A stretch of 64,000 nt of DNA from Bog-473 sp963800725. Its GTDB lineage: Bacteria; Actinomycetota; Acidimicrobiia; Acidimicrobiales; RAAP-2. Positions 18,868 to 31,224 of this stretch are shown here, one piece after another. The DNA is taken from positions 140,341 to 204,340 of the forward strand of contig CAWDCE010000025.1 in NCBI GenBank assembly GCA_963800725.1. Direction: 5' to 3'. Below the pieces are notes generated by a model. That model ran no database searches. It was not told the origin of the DNA and saw nothing but the letters and a program-made list of their open reading frames with translations. The position numbers and the translations under genes are program-made. How positions within the stretch are numbered: position 1 is the stretch's first letter; each line of letters opens with the position of its first letter.

Positions 18868-20144
18868 GTGAACTATCGCGCCAACAAAGTGGCGATGTGC
18901 GGTCTTGGCCTCGCGCTCGGACTCGGTTCGGTCGTGGCCGGAGTCGGGACTTCGGGCGCCGCCTCGGGCCAGGTTGGGTCCACCAGCGCCCCGGCGGCAC
19001 CGGGGGTCACCGCGAAGAGCATCACGGTCGGCTCGATCAGCGACATCTCGTCGCCGGTCCCGGGGCTCTTTGAAGGGGCCAAGGTCGGCACCGAGGCTTA
19101 CTTCGCCTATATCAACAGCCAGGGCGGGGTGAACGGCCGCAAGCTGATCCTCGACGGCAAGGACAGCGCGTTCTCGACCGGTACCGTGCAGTCCGAGGTC
19201 GCCAACATCGCCAAGAACGAATTCGCCATCGTCGGCGGCTTCTCGTTGCTCGACGGGGACATGAAGTCCACCATCGACGCCAACAAGCTCCCGATGGTCA
19301 CCCAGGCCCTCACCCCGAGCCTGTTCTTGGATCCGAACCTGTATTCCGCGGTCCCCATGGTCAACAACGGGGACATCAACGGACCATTCAAATGGTTGAA
19401 GCAGAAGTACCCGTCCAACGTCAAGGCCCTCGGGCTGATCGGCGACGACACGACCTCGTCGGTCAAAGCCGTCGAGACGACCTACCAGAACCTGACCGAG
19501 GCACTGGGCTACAAGTGGTTGTACTCGAGGGACGCCGCCTATACCGAGACCACCTTCTTGCCCGACATCATCAAGATGAAGAATCTCGGGGTGAAATTCG
19601 TGTTCGAGCCGACGGTCACCGGTGCCGACGTCTCCACCATCGCCCAAGAGATGAAGCAAGAGGACCTCAATGCGTTGCTGGTCAGCGGGACCAACGCCTA
19701 TGAGGCGGACTTCACCCCGGGCTCGGCGGGCAACGGCACCTTGATCACCGGCGTCTACGCCCTCTACCGCGGCGAGGACGCCAAGGCCGTGCCCGCCGTC
19801 GCCACCTTCGACAAGTGGGTGAAGAAGGTCGACCCCTCGACCCAGCTCGACATCTACACCCTCGACGCCTGGATCAACGCCCAGCTCTTCGTCCAGGCCC
19901 TCAAGGCCGCCGGGCCGAACCCAACGCGGGCAGCCTTGACGCCGCACTGGACAAGATCACGTCTTTTAACGCCAGCGGTTTGATCTCCACCCAGAACCCG
20001 GCGCAGAAGATCCCCGGACAATGCTGGTTGGTGGCCCAGTACGAGAACGGGTCGTGGCAGCGGATCACCCCGGACCCGAAGTCCGGATTCGTCTGCAGCC
20101 CGAACGGCTACTACCCGAGCAGCTATAAAGGGATCTCCCGCTGA
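18868..20144 (+). CDS. Branched-chain-type ABC transporter substrate-binding protein (frameshifted)
   Basis: Periplasmic-binding-fold protein of the LivJ/LivK class, from the GTG at 18868 preceded by a G-rich Shine-Dalgarno. The signal sequence GLGLALGLGSVVAGVGTSGAA lacks an obvious lipobox. The mature part has the family layout: ITVGSISDISSP, YINSQGGVNGRKL, IVGGFSLLDGD and DAWINAQLFVQALKAAG. At about 19927 the frame breaks. It resumes as SLDAALDKITSFNASGLIS and ends at 20144 with PNGYYPSSYKGI, a typical ending. The break fits one missing base. The ligand is not predictable; in this phylum such proteins often bind aromatic or fatty acids rather than amino acids. Confidence 0.87.
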
Positions 20145-20177
20145 TTCCCACGATGGCCTAACGCGAGTCGAGACGAC

Positions 20178-22106
20178 GTGAACGAATTCATCAGCTTCTT
20201 GGTGATTGGAGTCGTCACCGGATCGATCTATGCGGTCACCGCCAGCGGCTTGGTGGTCACCTACAACTCGACGGGGATTTTCAACTTCGCGCACGGTGCG
20301 GTCGGGATGTTCTTGGCCTACCTCTATTGGCAGCTGTGGCAAGGGTGGGGATGGAACCCGCTGGTGTCCTTGGTCATTGTCCTGTTGGTCATTGCTCCGC
20401 TGTTCGCGCTGCTCATCGAACGCACGTTGATGCGACCGCTCTACGGCGCATCGCTCAACACGATGATTGTGGTGACGCTCGGGCTGTTCCTCGTCCTCTA
20501 CGGCGTCACCGGGACGATCTGGAACCAGACCACGACCCGCAACCTGCCGTCGTGGTTCACCGCCGACCAGGTGAACATCTTCGGCGTCAACCTCACGTTC
20601 GAAGAGATCATCACGGTCGGGTGTGCGGTGGCGGTGGCGCTCGGGTTGTGGGTGCTCTTCAAATTCACCCGCATGGGCGTCTCGATGCGCGCCGTGGTCG
20701 ATGATCCGGCCTTGGCCTCGATGACGGGCGCGCGCTCGGGACGGATTGCGGGCATGGCCTGGATCGTTGGGTTCATGGCCGCCGGATTGGCCGGCATCTT
20801 GTTGGCGCCAGGGACCGGGATGAGCCTCGCCGTCCTGTCCGAGTTGGTGATCTTCGGCTACGCCGCCGCCATTGTCGGGCGCTTGCACTCGTTGCCCCTC
20901 ACCTTCCTCGGCGCAATGATCCTCGGTGTCGCCGAGTCGATGGCCATTGGCTACGTGCCCGAGAACCTGCTCAACGACGTGACGGCCATCTTGCCCATGG
21001 GGCTCTTGCTCATCGCCCTCTTGTTAATTCCCCAAGCCAAACTGGCGGCTGGTCGGGTGGCTCGGCTCCGGCCGCCCAAGACGGCCAGCCTGCGGGCGAC
21101 CCTGGTGGGTGCGGCCGCCCTGATCGCCGCCACGTTGCTCCTCTCGGCGCTGATCACGGGCAACAACCTCTACACGCTCGGCTTGGCGCTGACCATTGGG
21201 CTGGCCGCACTCTCCTTGGTCCTCCTCTCGGGCTACGGGGGCCAGGCGTGGCTCTGCCAGTTCACGTTCCTCGGGCTCGGAGCGTGGACCATGGCCAAGG
21301 TCGGTGGTGGCACTTCGGTGCTCGGGGTCATAGCTGCCATGGGGTTGTGCGCGCTCGGCGGCGGCATTTTGGCGTTGCCCGCCCTGCGCCTACGCGGCCT
21401 GTACATGGCGCTCGCCACCTTGGCCTTCGCCGTCTTGATGGACAGCATCTTCTTCGCCAACCCGGCCGTGGTGGTCTCGGGATCGATCGAGGTCGGGCGC
21501 CCGGACATTTTCGGCATGCGCTTTACTACCGACCGGGCCTTCATTGTGCTGATCGCCATTGTCTATGCCGCTTGCCTCGTCGGCGTCGGCGCGCTTCGCC
21601 GCGGTCCGTTCGGGCGACGCCTGGTCGCCATGAGCGACAGCCAAGCCGCGTGTGCGACCGTCGGCATGAGCATTGTGCGCACCAAGCTCGCCGTGTTCGT
21701 CTTGGCCGGCGCCATGGCGGGGCTGGCCGGGGCCCTCTACGGCGGCATGGCCCGCGAGGTGACGGCCGCGGAGTTTGGCTTCGTCCAGAGCTTGGTGCTC
21801 TTCGTCGCTGTGGTGCTGGCCGGGGTGACGATCCTGAGCGGCTCGGTGCTGGCGGGGGTGACGCTCGCCTTCATCCCACTCATTGGCCAGCACCTCCCCT
21901 CATTCGCCGGGTTCACCTACGTCCTCTTCGGGGCCGGCATCATCGCCGTCGGCCGCAACCCCTACGGCATCGGGCGCACCTACGCCGACATCGGCGCGTG
22001 GTGGGCGAAACGTCGCGGCAGTTCGGGCCTGAGTCCCGGCCGAATGGGCGGACCGCCGGGCGGCTCCGCCGGACCGGCGGATCAAAAGGTGCGCTCCGTT
22101 GCCTGA
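20178..22106 (+). CDS. Fused branched-chain-type ABC permease (LivH-LivM)
   Basis: 642-residue membrane protein from the GTG at 20178. The first half (about residues 1-290) is a LivH-type permease: GSIYAVTASGLVVTYNSTGIFNFAHGA and a conserved EAA-like segment near ALASMTGA. The second half (about 310-600) is a LivM-type permease: TIGLAALSLVLLSGYGGQ, LPALRLRGLYMALATLAF and a cytoplasmic loop with MSDSQAACATVGM. Both are rich in transmembrane helices, roughly 16-18 in total. The fusion replaces two usual genes and the frame is unbroken. It overlaps the ATPase gene by eight bases. Confidence 0.92.
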   Translation: MNEFISFLVIGVVTGSIYAVTASGLVVTYNSTGIFNFAHGAVGMFLAYLYWQLWQGWGWNPLVSLVIVLLVIAPLFALLIERTLMRPLYGASLNTMIVVTLGLFLVLYGVTGTIWNQTTTRNLPSWFTADQVNIFGVNLTFEEIITVGCAVAVALGLWVLFKFTRMGVSMRAVVDDPALASMTGARSGRIAGMAWIVGFMAAGLAGILLAPGTGMSLAVLSELVIFGYAAAIVGRLHSLPLTFLGAMILGVAESMAIGYVPENLLNDVTAILPMGLLLIALLLIPQAKLAAGRVARLRPPKTASLRATLVGAAALIAATLLLSALITGNNLYTLGLALTIGLAALSLVLLSGYGGQAWLCQFTFLGLGAWTMAKVGGGTSVLGVIAAMGLCALGGGILALPALRLRGLYMALATLAFAVLMDSIFFANPAVVVSGSIEVGRPDIFGMRFTTDRAFIVLIAIVYAACLVGVGALRRGPFGRRLVAMSDSQAACATVGMSIVRTKLAVFVLAGAMAGLAGALYGGMAREVTAAEFGFVQSLVLFVAVVLAGVTILSGSVLAGVTLAFIPLIGQHLPSFAGFTYVLFGAGIIAVGRNPYGIGRTYADIGAWWAKRRGSSGLSPGRMGGPPGGSAGPADQKVRSVA

Positions 22107-23623
22107 GCCCGCCACGATGGCACCGGCAGCTCTCACGGTGCGCGAGGTGTCGGTCCGCTTCGGTGGCCTCCAGGCCCTCGACGCCGTCGATCTTCGTGTC
22201 GCCGCCGGCGAGGTGCACGGCCTCATTGGACCGAACGGGGCCGGCAAGACCACCTTGTTCAACGTCATCACCGGTCTGCAGCGCCCGAACCAGGGCACCG
22301 TCACCCTGGGCCAGCGCGACGTGACGACGGCCAAGCCCCACGTGCGGGCGCGCCTCGGTCTCGGACGCACGTTCCAACGCCTCGAGCTCTTCGGGTCGCT
22401 GTCGGCCCGCGAGAACGTGCAGATGGCGGCCGAGGTGCAGCGCCACAAGCTGGCCGGTGGCCGCACCCCCGCCGAAGAGGCCGAGTTCCAACTCGAGCGT
22501 ATGGGCATCGCCCACATCGCCGACGAGCCCACCGACTCCCTGCCGACCGGGCTAGCCCGATTGGTGGAGTTGGCCCGCACGTTGGCCACCTCGCCCGACG
22601 TGCTGCTCTTGGACGAACCGAGCTCAGGCCTCAACGCTGGTGGAGACCCACGCACTCGGTCAGGTGCTCACCACCTTGGCCAAAGCGGGGATGGGGGTCT
22701 TGTTGGTCGAGCACGACATGACGCTGGTCATGGGCATCTGCGCACGCGTCGACGTCCTCGACTATGGCCAGGTCATCTCACGCGGCGACCCCGAGACGGT
22801 GCGGGCCGATCCACTCGTCCAAGCGGCCTACCTCGGGGCCGAGACCACGACCGCTGCCGCACCCACCTCGCCACCTTCGTCCGCCACAGGTGCCAAGACA
22901 CCCGATACCCCCATTGCGCTGTCGATCCACGAGGTGCGGGCCGGCTACGGGCGCATCGAGATCCTCCACGGCATCTCCCTCGACGTCGCCAAGGGTTCAG
23001 CCCTCGCGCTGCTCGGACCCAACGGGGCGGGCAAATCCACTCTCCTCAAAGTGATCTCGGGTCAGTTGACGCCGACCAGTGGGACGGTCGAGATCAACGG
23101 AGTCAGATTGGGCCGAGGCTCGGCCGGGCAGTTGGCCCGCAATGGGGTGTGCATGATTCCCGAAGGGCGCTCGATCTTCCCCAATCTCACGGTGACCGAG
23201 AACCTGCTCATGTACACGTTTCGACAGCCCGGGCTCAAGAGTGCGGACATCGAAGCACGCGCCTTCGAGCGCTTCGCGGTGCTCGGCCGGCGACGCAAGC
23301 AATTGGCCGGCACGCTCTCGGGTGGGGAACAACGCATGCTCTCGATGGCCCGGGCCCTGACCACCGACCCCGAGATCCTGTTCCTCGACGAGCTGTCCAT
23401 GGGCTTGGCCCCGCTCATTGTCGAAGAGCTCTACGGCGTCGTCGATCAGCTGGTGACCACCGAAGCGCTGACGATCATCATGGTCGAGCAATTCGTCCAG
23501 ACCGCGCTGTCCATTGCCGACCATGCCGTCATCATGGTCAACGGTGAACTCGTCAAGGAGGGGACACCCAACGAGATCCACGCCGATGTGGTGGGCGCCT
23601 ACTTGGGGACCGAAGAACTCTAA
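22099..23623 (+). CDS. Fused ABC ATPases (LivG-LivF), frameshifted
   Basis: Two nucleotide-binding domains in one chain. The LivG part has Walker A GLIGPNGAGKTT and Walker B VLLLDEPSSGLNA. The frame then breaks at about 22637 and continues as VETHALGQVLTTLAKAG and VLLVEHDM. A Pro/Ala/Thr-rich linker (about 22850-22910) leads without a stop into the LivF part. That part has Walker A LLGPNGAGKSTLL, the signature LSGGEQRML and Walker B ILFLDELSMGL. The break fits one extra base. Possible starts are TTG at 22099, overlapping the permease, or ATG at 22117. It completes a transporter with only three structural genes. Confidence 0.9.
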
Positions 23624-23973
23624 GGCGAGCCGGCACTCCTCGCGGAACAACCCGTCATCATTGCGTTCGCTTCAGCCACGGCAGCCTCCCCCCACCAAAC
23701 CCTGCCGCCGGACGAACAAGAAGCGATACCCGCGGCCGGCCAGTTCGAGGAAGTGAGGCGGACCTGGCCTGGTGGCGGTCGGACAAACGGCCTTGGCCGG
23801 TCGTCTCGTCCCGACGCTGATGGACCCGCACGCCACTTGATTGCCCCATCCTCTCAAGGAGCGTGGCCGTCTCCGAAAGGAGACCGCTCGTGCGGCGCAT
23901 CGCCGTGTACGGGGACCCTCCACGAGCCACGGGTGACGACAAGATTATTGAGCCGAACTGGAAGCTCGTGGAA
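23624..23973. other. Intergenic region, no gene seen
   Basis: Some 350 bases between the convergent ABC ATPase and Fic genes. Short open frames on both strands show no family similarity that I recognise, and no tRNA or long repeat is evident. A GTG-started stretch on the plus strand (VRRIAVYG) recalls NifH-like starts but has no P-loop after it. Confidence 0.45.
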
Positions 23974-24663
23974 CTATGGACTCAGCGCGCAAGCAAGCAT
24001 GTTGGCAAAGAGGTTGCGCGCCGCCTGGTGATTCCCCTCGAAGTCAGGCGGCTGACCCATGGACGCAGCTCCAGCAAGTCCGTAGGCGGCGTTATTGGGT
24101 CGTGGCTTGACCGTCACGAACATCGGGAGTCCGTAGCGAAGTGCGATGAACGCGGTCCAGAGCCGGGCCGTCCTGCTGTTGGCGTTGGCGTTGGCGTTGA
24201 CGAAGGGATGTATGCGCATCCATTCGCCGTGAGCAACAGCACACAGTGCGACGACTGCATGGAGTTGTGCGGCATCGCTGGGCGCAGAGCCGACCGGCAC
24301 GAGCGCGTCGAGGTGACCCAGGGCCGCTTCGATACCACGCAAGAGTGCCTCAACCTCGCTCAAGACGTCTTGGGACCAGATCCCCACCTTGCTCGGATAG
24401 CCATCGGGCTGGATGGGACCGACTCCGACGTCATAGCCCACGAGCTCGGGGACGCCTTGATCGCCTCGCAGGTGTCCGAGGTAGTGATCGCACGGCACCG
24501 AGCAGCCGGCATAGAGGGTGCGGTGCGAAGCGAGAACGTCGTCGAGTGTCGGTACTGCTCGGAGACGAGACTGATTCTGGAAATCATTCAGTAACGCAGC
24601 TGCGTTGGCCGCGATGGAGGCCCCCTCAGCTGGATCGTCGTCGTTCCAGGGAGGCCCCGGCAC
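23974..24663 (-). CDS. Fic family protein with an expanded catalytic motif
   Basis: 229 residues from the GTG at 24663. Fic proteins transfer AMP or other phosphate-containing groups to target side chains. The domain is recognisable from AHGEWMRIHPF, RTARLWTAFIALRYGLP and an N-terminal ASIAANAAALL helix. The motif normally HPFx[D/E/N]GNGRxxR here reads HPFVNANANANSRTAR. Both glycines are replaced (Ala, Ser) and four extra residues are encoded by a hexanucleotide repeat, which would lengthen the anion-binding loop. The catalytic His and distal Arg remain. The partner gene ends three bases upstream, so the two form a likely toxin-antitoxin-style operon. Confidence 0.82.
   Translation of the reverse strand: MPGPPWNDDDPAEGASIAANAAALLNDFQNQSRLRAVPTLDDVLASHRTLYAGCSVPCDHYLGHLRGDQGVPELVGYDVGVGPIQPDGYPSKVGIWSQDVLSEVEALLRGIEAALGHLDALVPVGSAPSDAAQLHAVVALCAVAHGEWMRIHPFVNANANANSRTARLWTAFIALRYGLPMFVTVKPRPNNAAYGLAGAASMGQPPDFEGNHQAARNLFANMLACALSP
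24178..24198 (-). repeat. Hexanucleotide repeat inside the Fic active-site loop
   Basis: GTTGGC occurs three times in tandem plus a further GTT (plus strand), giving Asn-Ala-Asn-Ala-Asn-Ala-Asn on the coding strand. Two of the units are extra relative to a normal Fic motif. Gain or loss of six-base units would change the loop by two residues without a frameshift. Confidence 0.85.
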
Positions 24664-24666
24664 TGG

Positions 24667-25086
24667 TCAGCTTCGAGCGGCGTTGAAGGTGGCAAGTACT
24701 CCGAGCGGGTCCTGGAGCGTTACCTCGGCGTGATCCACTGACGAGTGGAGCGCCGTGGCGTGAATCGGATCCGGGAGATTCTCCCCGCTTGCGAACTCAT
24801 CGATGCTTCGATCGATCAGCCCGGCCCTTTGTGGTTCGGTGAGGCGTGAAATCCTCTGTGCGGCCTCGACGAGATCGTTGGCCAGGCGTGTTCCGCGGAA
24901 GATGAGCTCATGGGCGACGGCCTCCTCGATGAGGTCCGTCTGGCTGACGTGTTCGGCCTCGGCAACCTCGCGGACGAGCTCTCGGAGGCTCTCGTCCTTG
25001 AATCTGAGAGGAAACGCCCCTCTCGCAGCTGCGTTGGTCACGGTCTCCACCGTGCGCCACCTGAGATGTGATGTCAATTCCTTCAT
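24667..25086 (-). CDS. Small regulator-like partner of Fic (putative antitoxin)
   Basis: 139 residues, ATG at 25086. The central part (about residues 28-75: FKDESLRELVREVAEAE, VSQTDLIEEAVAHELIFRG) looks like a short DNA-binding or antitoxin domain of the ribbon-helix-helix kind, followed by a helix ANDLVEAAQRISRL and an acidic tail. I do not recognise a named family. It ends three bases before the Fic start, so it is translated first, as antitoxins usually are. A pair of TGATRTCA boxes flanks its start codon, suggesting autoregulation. No clear [S/T]xxxE[G/N] Fic-inhibition helix was identified. Confidence 0.65.
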   Translation of the reverse strand: MKELTSHLRWRTVETVTNAAARGAFPLRFKDESLRELVREVAEAEHVSQTDLIEEAVAHELIFRGTRLANDLVEAAQRISRLTEPQRAGLIDRSIDEFASGENLPDPIHATALHSSVDHAEVTLQDPLGVLATFNAARS

Positions 25087-25095
25087 TTGATATCA
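25069..25095. promoter_or_regulatory. Paired TGATRTCA boxes at the Fic operon start
   Basis: TGATATCA (25088-25095, a perfect palindrome) lies two bases upstream of the partner gene's ATG, and TGATGTCA (25069-25076) lies just inside the gene. They are 19 bases apart, close to two helical turns, so one protein could bind both on one face. Such sites around the first gene of a toxin-antitoxin operon are usually bound by the antitoxin. This is inferred from position and symmetry only. Confidence 0.4.
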
Positions 25096-25318
25096 CTCCA
25101 GGCGACTACACACCGGCAGAAGGTTTCCCGATTGACCTCAGCGGGCGCCGGTCAGTTGAGCCGCCCGGGGCGTTGGCTGAAGATGGCTTCACTCGTCAGT
25201 TCACTCAGGCCACTGCGCAAATCGCCCGTCAGGTACGGCGTGAGCCGTGTTTGAAGGTCATGGGCAGAGTTGGCCATGCTCTCTACACATTCGCCACGTC
25301 ATTACGCGTGGATTGACA

Positions 25319-28200
<2,882 letters not shown>

Positions 28201-28322
28201 GGCGCTGGGGTCCTCCTTGATTGTTCTTTAGGTTGATGCTGACCGCGGCGCCGATCCCTTGGGAACTGACGTCTCCGGCGCAAGTTGGCATCTTGCACAC
28301 GGAGAGAGTGAAGTCAGCTTAA

Positions 28323-28401
28323 CCACAAGATGTAGTGGCTGACCGCTCCCCGGGACGCGAGATGCTGTGTCATTACAGCATTGTAGTTACGCTCTTGTCA
28401 A
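28323..28401 (-). promoter_or_regulatory. nrdJ promoter with NrdR-like box
   Basis: On the minus strand TTGACA (28396-28401) and TGTAAT (28372-28377) are 18 bases apart and make a good sigma-70-type promoter for nrdJ. CCACAAGATGTAGTGG (28323-28338) is a 12-of-16 palindrome resembling the NrdR box that controls ribonucleotide reductases. A weaker palindrome (28372-28387) overlaps the -10. ATGCTGT (28362-28368) and ACAGCAT (28375-28381) also form a perfect inverted repeat across the presumed start site. Repression by NrdR is inferred; no nrdR gene is in the window. Confidence 0.6.
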
Positions 28402-28513
28402 CACTTTATTTTGCGATCATCCCTGGTCACAGCCCGCTCGCGATGGTTAGCAAAAATGCCGGTCGAATTGGCTCGGCGGCTCCTCGGATTTGGCGTTGCT
28501 AGCGTCCCTCGAC

Positions 28514-30062
28514 GTGGGAAAACTCGTGGCCATCGACGCTGGGACGACCGGGGTACGGGCCCTGGTGGTCGACGAGGACGGGCGGGTCTGCGACGTTGCC
28601 TATCGCGAGCTGACCCAGTACTTCCCGCGTCCGGGCTGGGTCGAACACGACGCCGAGGAGATCTGGCAAAGCGTCTTGGCCACCCTGGCCGAGGTCGGCA
28701 CCCGACTGGCTGATTCGGGTGAGGCGGTCGCGGCCATTGGGATCACCAACCAACGCGAGACCCTCGTGACCTTCGATCGCCACAGCGGCCGACCGTTGCA
28801 CCGGGCCATTGTCTGGCAGGACCGCAGAACCGCCGCGCTGTGCGCCGAACTGGCCGAGCAAGGTCACCTGCCCATGGTCCGCGAGCGCACCGGACTCATG
28901 TTGGACCCCTATTTCAGCGCGACCAAGATCGCCTACCTGTTGCGCAGCGGTGATCTCGAAGCAACAGGCGCCGGACGGGAACTGTCCTTTTGCACCGTCG
29001 ATGCCTGGGTGCTGTGGAACTTGACGGGGGGAACCAACGGCGGCGCCTATTCGACCGACCCCTCCAACGCCAGCCGCACCATGCTCTACGACACGGCCGC
29101 CATGGCCTGGTCCGACGAGCTCTCGCGCGCTCTTCGGTGTCGGGATCTCCACCCTCCCCGAGGTCCGCCCTTCGGCGGGGCGGGTCGGGGTCGCCAAGCT
29201 GTTCGACCTGGGCCCGGCCGGTCGCGCCCTTGATGGTGTACCAATCGCCGGCGTGCTCGGGGATCAACAAGCGGCCCTCTTCGGGCAAGCCTGCTTCACC
29301 CCGGGCATGGTCAAGGTCACCTACGGCACGGGGAGCTTCGTGCTGGCCAACGTCGGACCCGAGCGGCCCGCAGCACCCGAAGGTTTGACGGTCAGCGTCG
29401 CTTGGGATCTCGGCGACGTCATCGCCGGTGCGCCCTCGACGGCCTATGCGCTCGAAGGATCGACCTTCGTCTCTGGGGCCGCCGTCCAGTGGTTGCGCGA
29501 CGGACTTCGACTGATCGAGAAGTCTTCGGACATCGGGCCTTTGGCCGAGTCGGTCGAGGACAGCGGCGGGGTCACTTTCGTGCCCGCCCTCACCGGTCTG
29601 GGCAGCCCGTGGTTCGACTCGGCGGCGCGCGGCACCATCACGGGTCTGACCCGTGGGGCGGGGCGGGCCCAGATCGCCCGGGCCTGCGTCGAGGCCATGG
29701 CCTTTCAGGTGCGCGACATGACCGACGCCATGTCGGCGGCCTCGGCCTGCCCGCTCCATGCCCTGCGCGCCGACGGCGGTGCGGCCAGCATGGAGTTGCT
29801 CCTCCAACTCCAGGCCGAGCAGAGCGCAATGCCCGTCTCGCGTCCCGACTCCCTCGAGTCAACCGCCCTCGGCGCAGCCACACTCGCCGGCCTGTCGGTC
29901 GGGGTGTGGAGCTCGCTCGACGAACTCGCCGGACTCTGGCACGCCACCGCCCATTACGAACCGCGGCTGGCGCCCGAACTCAACGACGCCCTCTATGCGG
30001 TGTGGCGACGGTCCGTCGATCGCTCACGTGGCTGGGCCACCGACGCACCGCAGCCGGCCTGA
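28514..30062 (+). CDS. glpK: Glycerol kinase (FGGY family), frameshifted
   Basis: Phosphorylates glycerol to glycerol 3-phosphate. Signature segments are VAIDAGTTGVRAL (phosphate loop), GITNQRETLVTFDR, AIVWQDRRTA, VLGDQQAALFGQ and TYGTGSFVLAN, with DGGAASMELLLQLQA near the end. At about 29130 the frame breaks after DELSRA and continues as LFGVGISTLPEVRP, consistent with one extra base. The GTG at 28514 puts the first beta strand at the usual distance; TTG at 28490 is possible. It diverges from nrdJ and so shares its upstream region. No glpF or glpD neighbour is present. Confidence 0.9.
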
Positions 30063-30129
30063 GCACCCCGTGGGTGGCACCTGGGCGGACGCCGACGAGC
30101 CAAAAGGACGCAGTTGGCTCGCTCTGGGT

Positions 30130-30387
30130 TCAGCCCCAAGAAGGCGACGGCCCCTCGGTGATCTCGAGCACCGTGGCCCCGTCGACCTCGTGGATCTCTG
30201 ACCGCAAGAGTTCAACCAGATCCTCGCCCGCCAGTTCCACGACGAACTCGTCCACGGCATTGCCGTCGATCCGCTCGAGGATGTGAATGGCGACGATGTC
30301 CCCGCTCACGGCCCCGATGCGACTGGCCACGAGGCCGAGGGCCCCGGGACGATCGGGCAGCGCTATGCGAATGACGTAACCGGCCAT
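30130..30387 (-). CDS. Small ACT domain protein
   Basis: 85 residues, essentially one ACT domain: GYVIRIALPDRPGALGLVASRIG at the start carries the Gly-rich ligand-binding turn (DRPGAL). It is followed by DIVAIHILERIDG and DEFVVELAGEDL. ACT domains bind amino acids and regulate enzymes; a stand-alone one has no predictable target. It precedes the acyltransferase on the minus strand side, 51 bases from that gene's end. Confidence 0.8.
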   Translation of the reverse strand: MAGYVIRIALPDRPGALGLVASRIGAVSGDIVAIHILERIDGNAVDEFVVELAGEDLVELLRSEIHEVDGATVLEITEGPSPSWG

Positions 30388-30438
30388 GGGCCAAACGATA
30401 GGCGCTCTGTGTAAACGGATTGTTTCGAAGAATCTGGT

Positions 30439-31143
30439 TCAGCTCGACGCATGGGCCGCCCGCTTGGGAACGTACTCGTCGAGGTAGGGGCGTTCTGAGA
30501 GGCGGGCGATCTCATGCATGAGGTCGTCGGTGAAATCGCGGCACTGGGTGTGGTCGTGGCCTTGAAGTGGGTCCTCGGGGTTGTCGGGTCCGGGCATCTG
30601 CATGGGCTCGCCGAAGCGGATGGTGACGGTGCGGAACGGGCGCATGAACTTGGCGTCGACCGGCTGGACCTCGACGGTGCCGAGCACACCGACAGGAATG
30701 ATCGGCACACCGCATTCACGCGAGAGCCGGGTGACGCCGGTGCGGCCCTTGTGGACGTACTCGTCGATCGTCCTCGTTCCTTCTGGGTACAGGCCTAAGA
30801 GCCTGCCCCGACCGAGCACCTCGGAGCGGGCCGTCTCCAAGGCCCGCTCACTGTCGCTGCCGCCGCCGCGTCGGATGGGGATCTGGCCGGCGGCACGGAA
30901 GAACCAGGCCGTCTTCTTCGAGTCGAAGTACTCGGCCTTGGCCAAGAAGGTCACCTTGCGGGCGACGACGAGGGGGATGAAGAAGGAGTCGCAGAACGAC
31001 TGGTGGTTGGCGGCCAACACGGCCGGGCCGTGTTTCGGGATGTGCTCGCGCCCTTCGACCTTGACCCGCCACAACACGAAGAAGATCGGGGTCAAGATCC
31101 CTTTGAGCAGCCAGTACGTCACACGCCAAACGTAGCGCCGCAC
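30439..31143 (-). CDS. 1-acyl-sn-glycerol-3-phosphate acyltransferase (PlsC family)
   Basis: Membrane-associated acyltransferase of phospholipid synthesis. The catalytic NHx4D motif is NHQSFCD, and the second block is LYPEGTRTIDEY. A hydrophobic N-terminal helix (YWLLKGILTPIFFVLW) anchors it. The GTG at 31143 is used here; GTG at 31122 is an alternative. The longer open frame to 31332 would run into the divergent SMP-30 gene. The length (234) is normal for short PlsC proteins in actinobacteria. Confidence 0.9.
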   Translation of the reverse strand: MRRYVWRVTYWLLKGILTPIFFVLWRVKVEGREHIPKHGPAVLAANHQSFCDSFFIPLVVARKVTFLAKAEYFDSKKTAWFFRAAGQIPIRRGGGSDSERALETARSEVLGRGRLLGLYPEGTRTIDEYVHKGRTGVTRLSRECGVPIIPVGVLGTVEVQPVDAKFMRPFRTVTIRFGEPMQMPGPDNPEDPLQGHDHTQCRDFTDDLMHEIARLSERPYLDEYVPKRAAHASS

Positions 31144-31224
31144 CCAGCCACGTGCTCGTGGGCAGGACCCAACGCGGTGTGCTGAACTGCGTGGCCGGGC
31201 CGCCTGGCCCAAGGGAGGTGCACT

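Noticed and set aside
23863..24594. Plus-strand frame starting with a NifH-like VRRIAVYG segment
   Set aside because: No P-loop follows, and most of it is antisense to the Fic gene.
28201..28320. Possible cobalamin riboswitch in the nrdJ leader
   Set aside because: No B12-box-like sequence or fitting structure is visible; the leader is only about 165 bases long.
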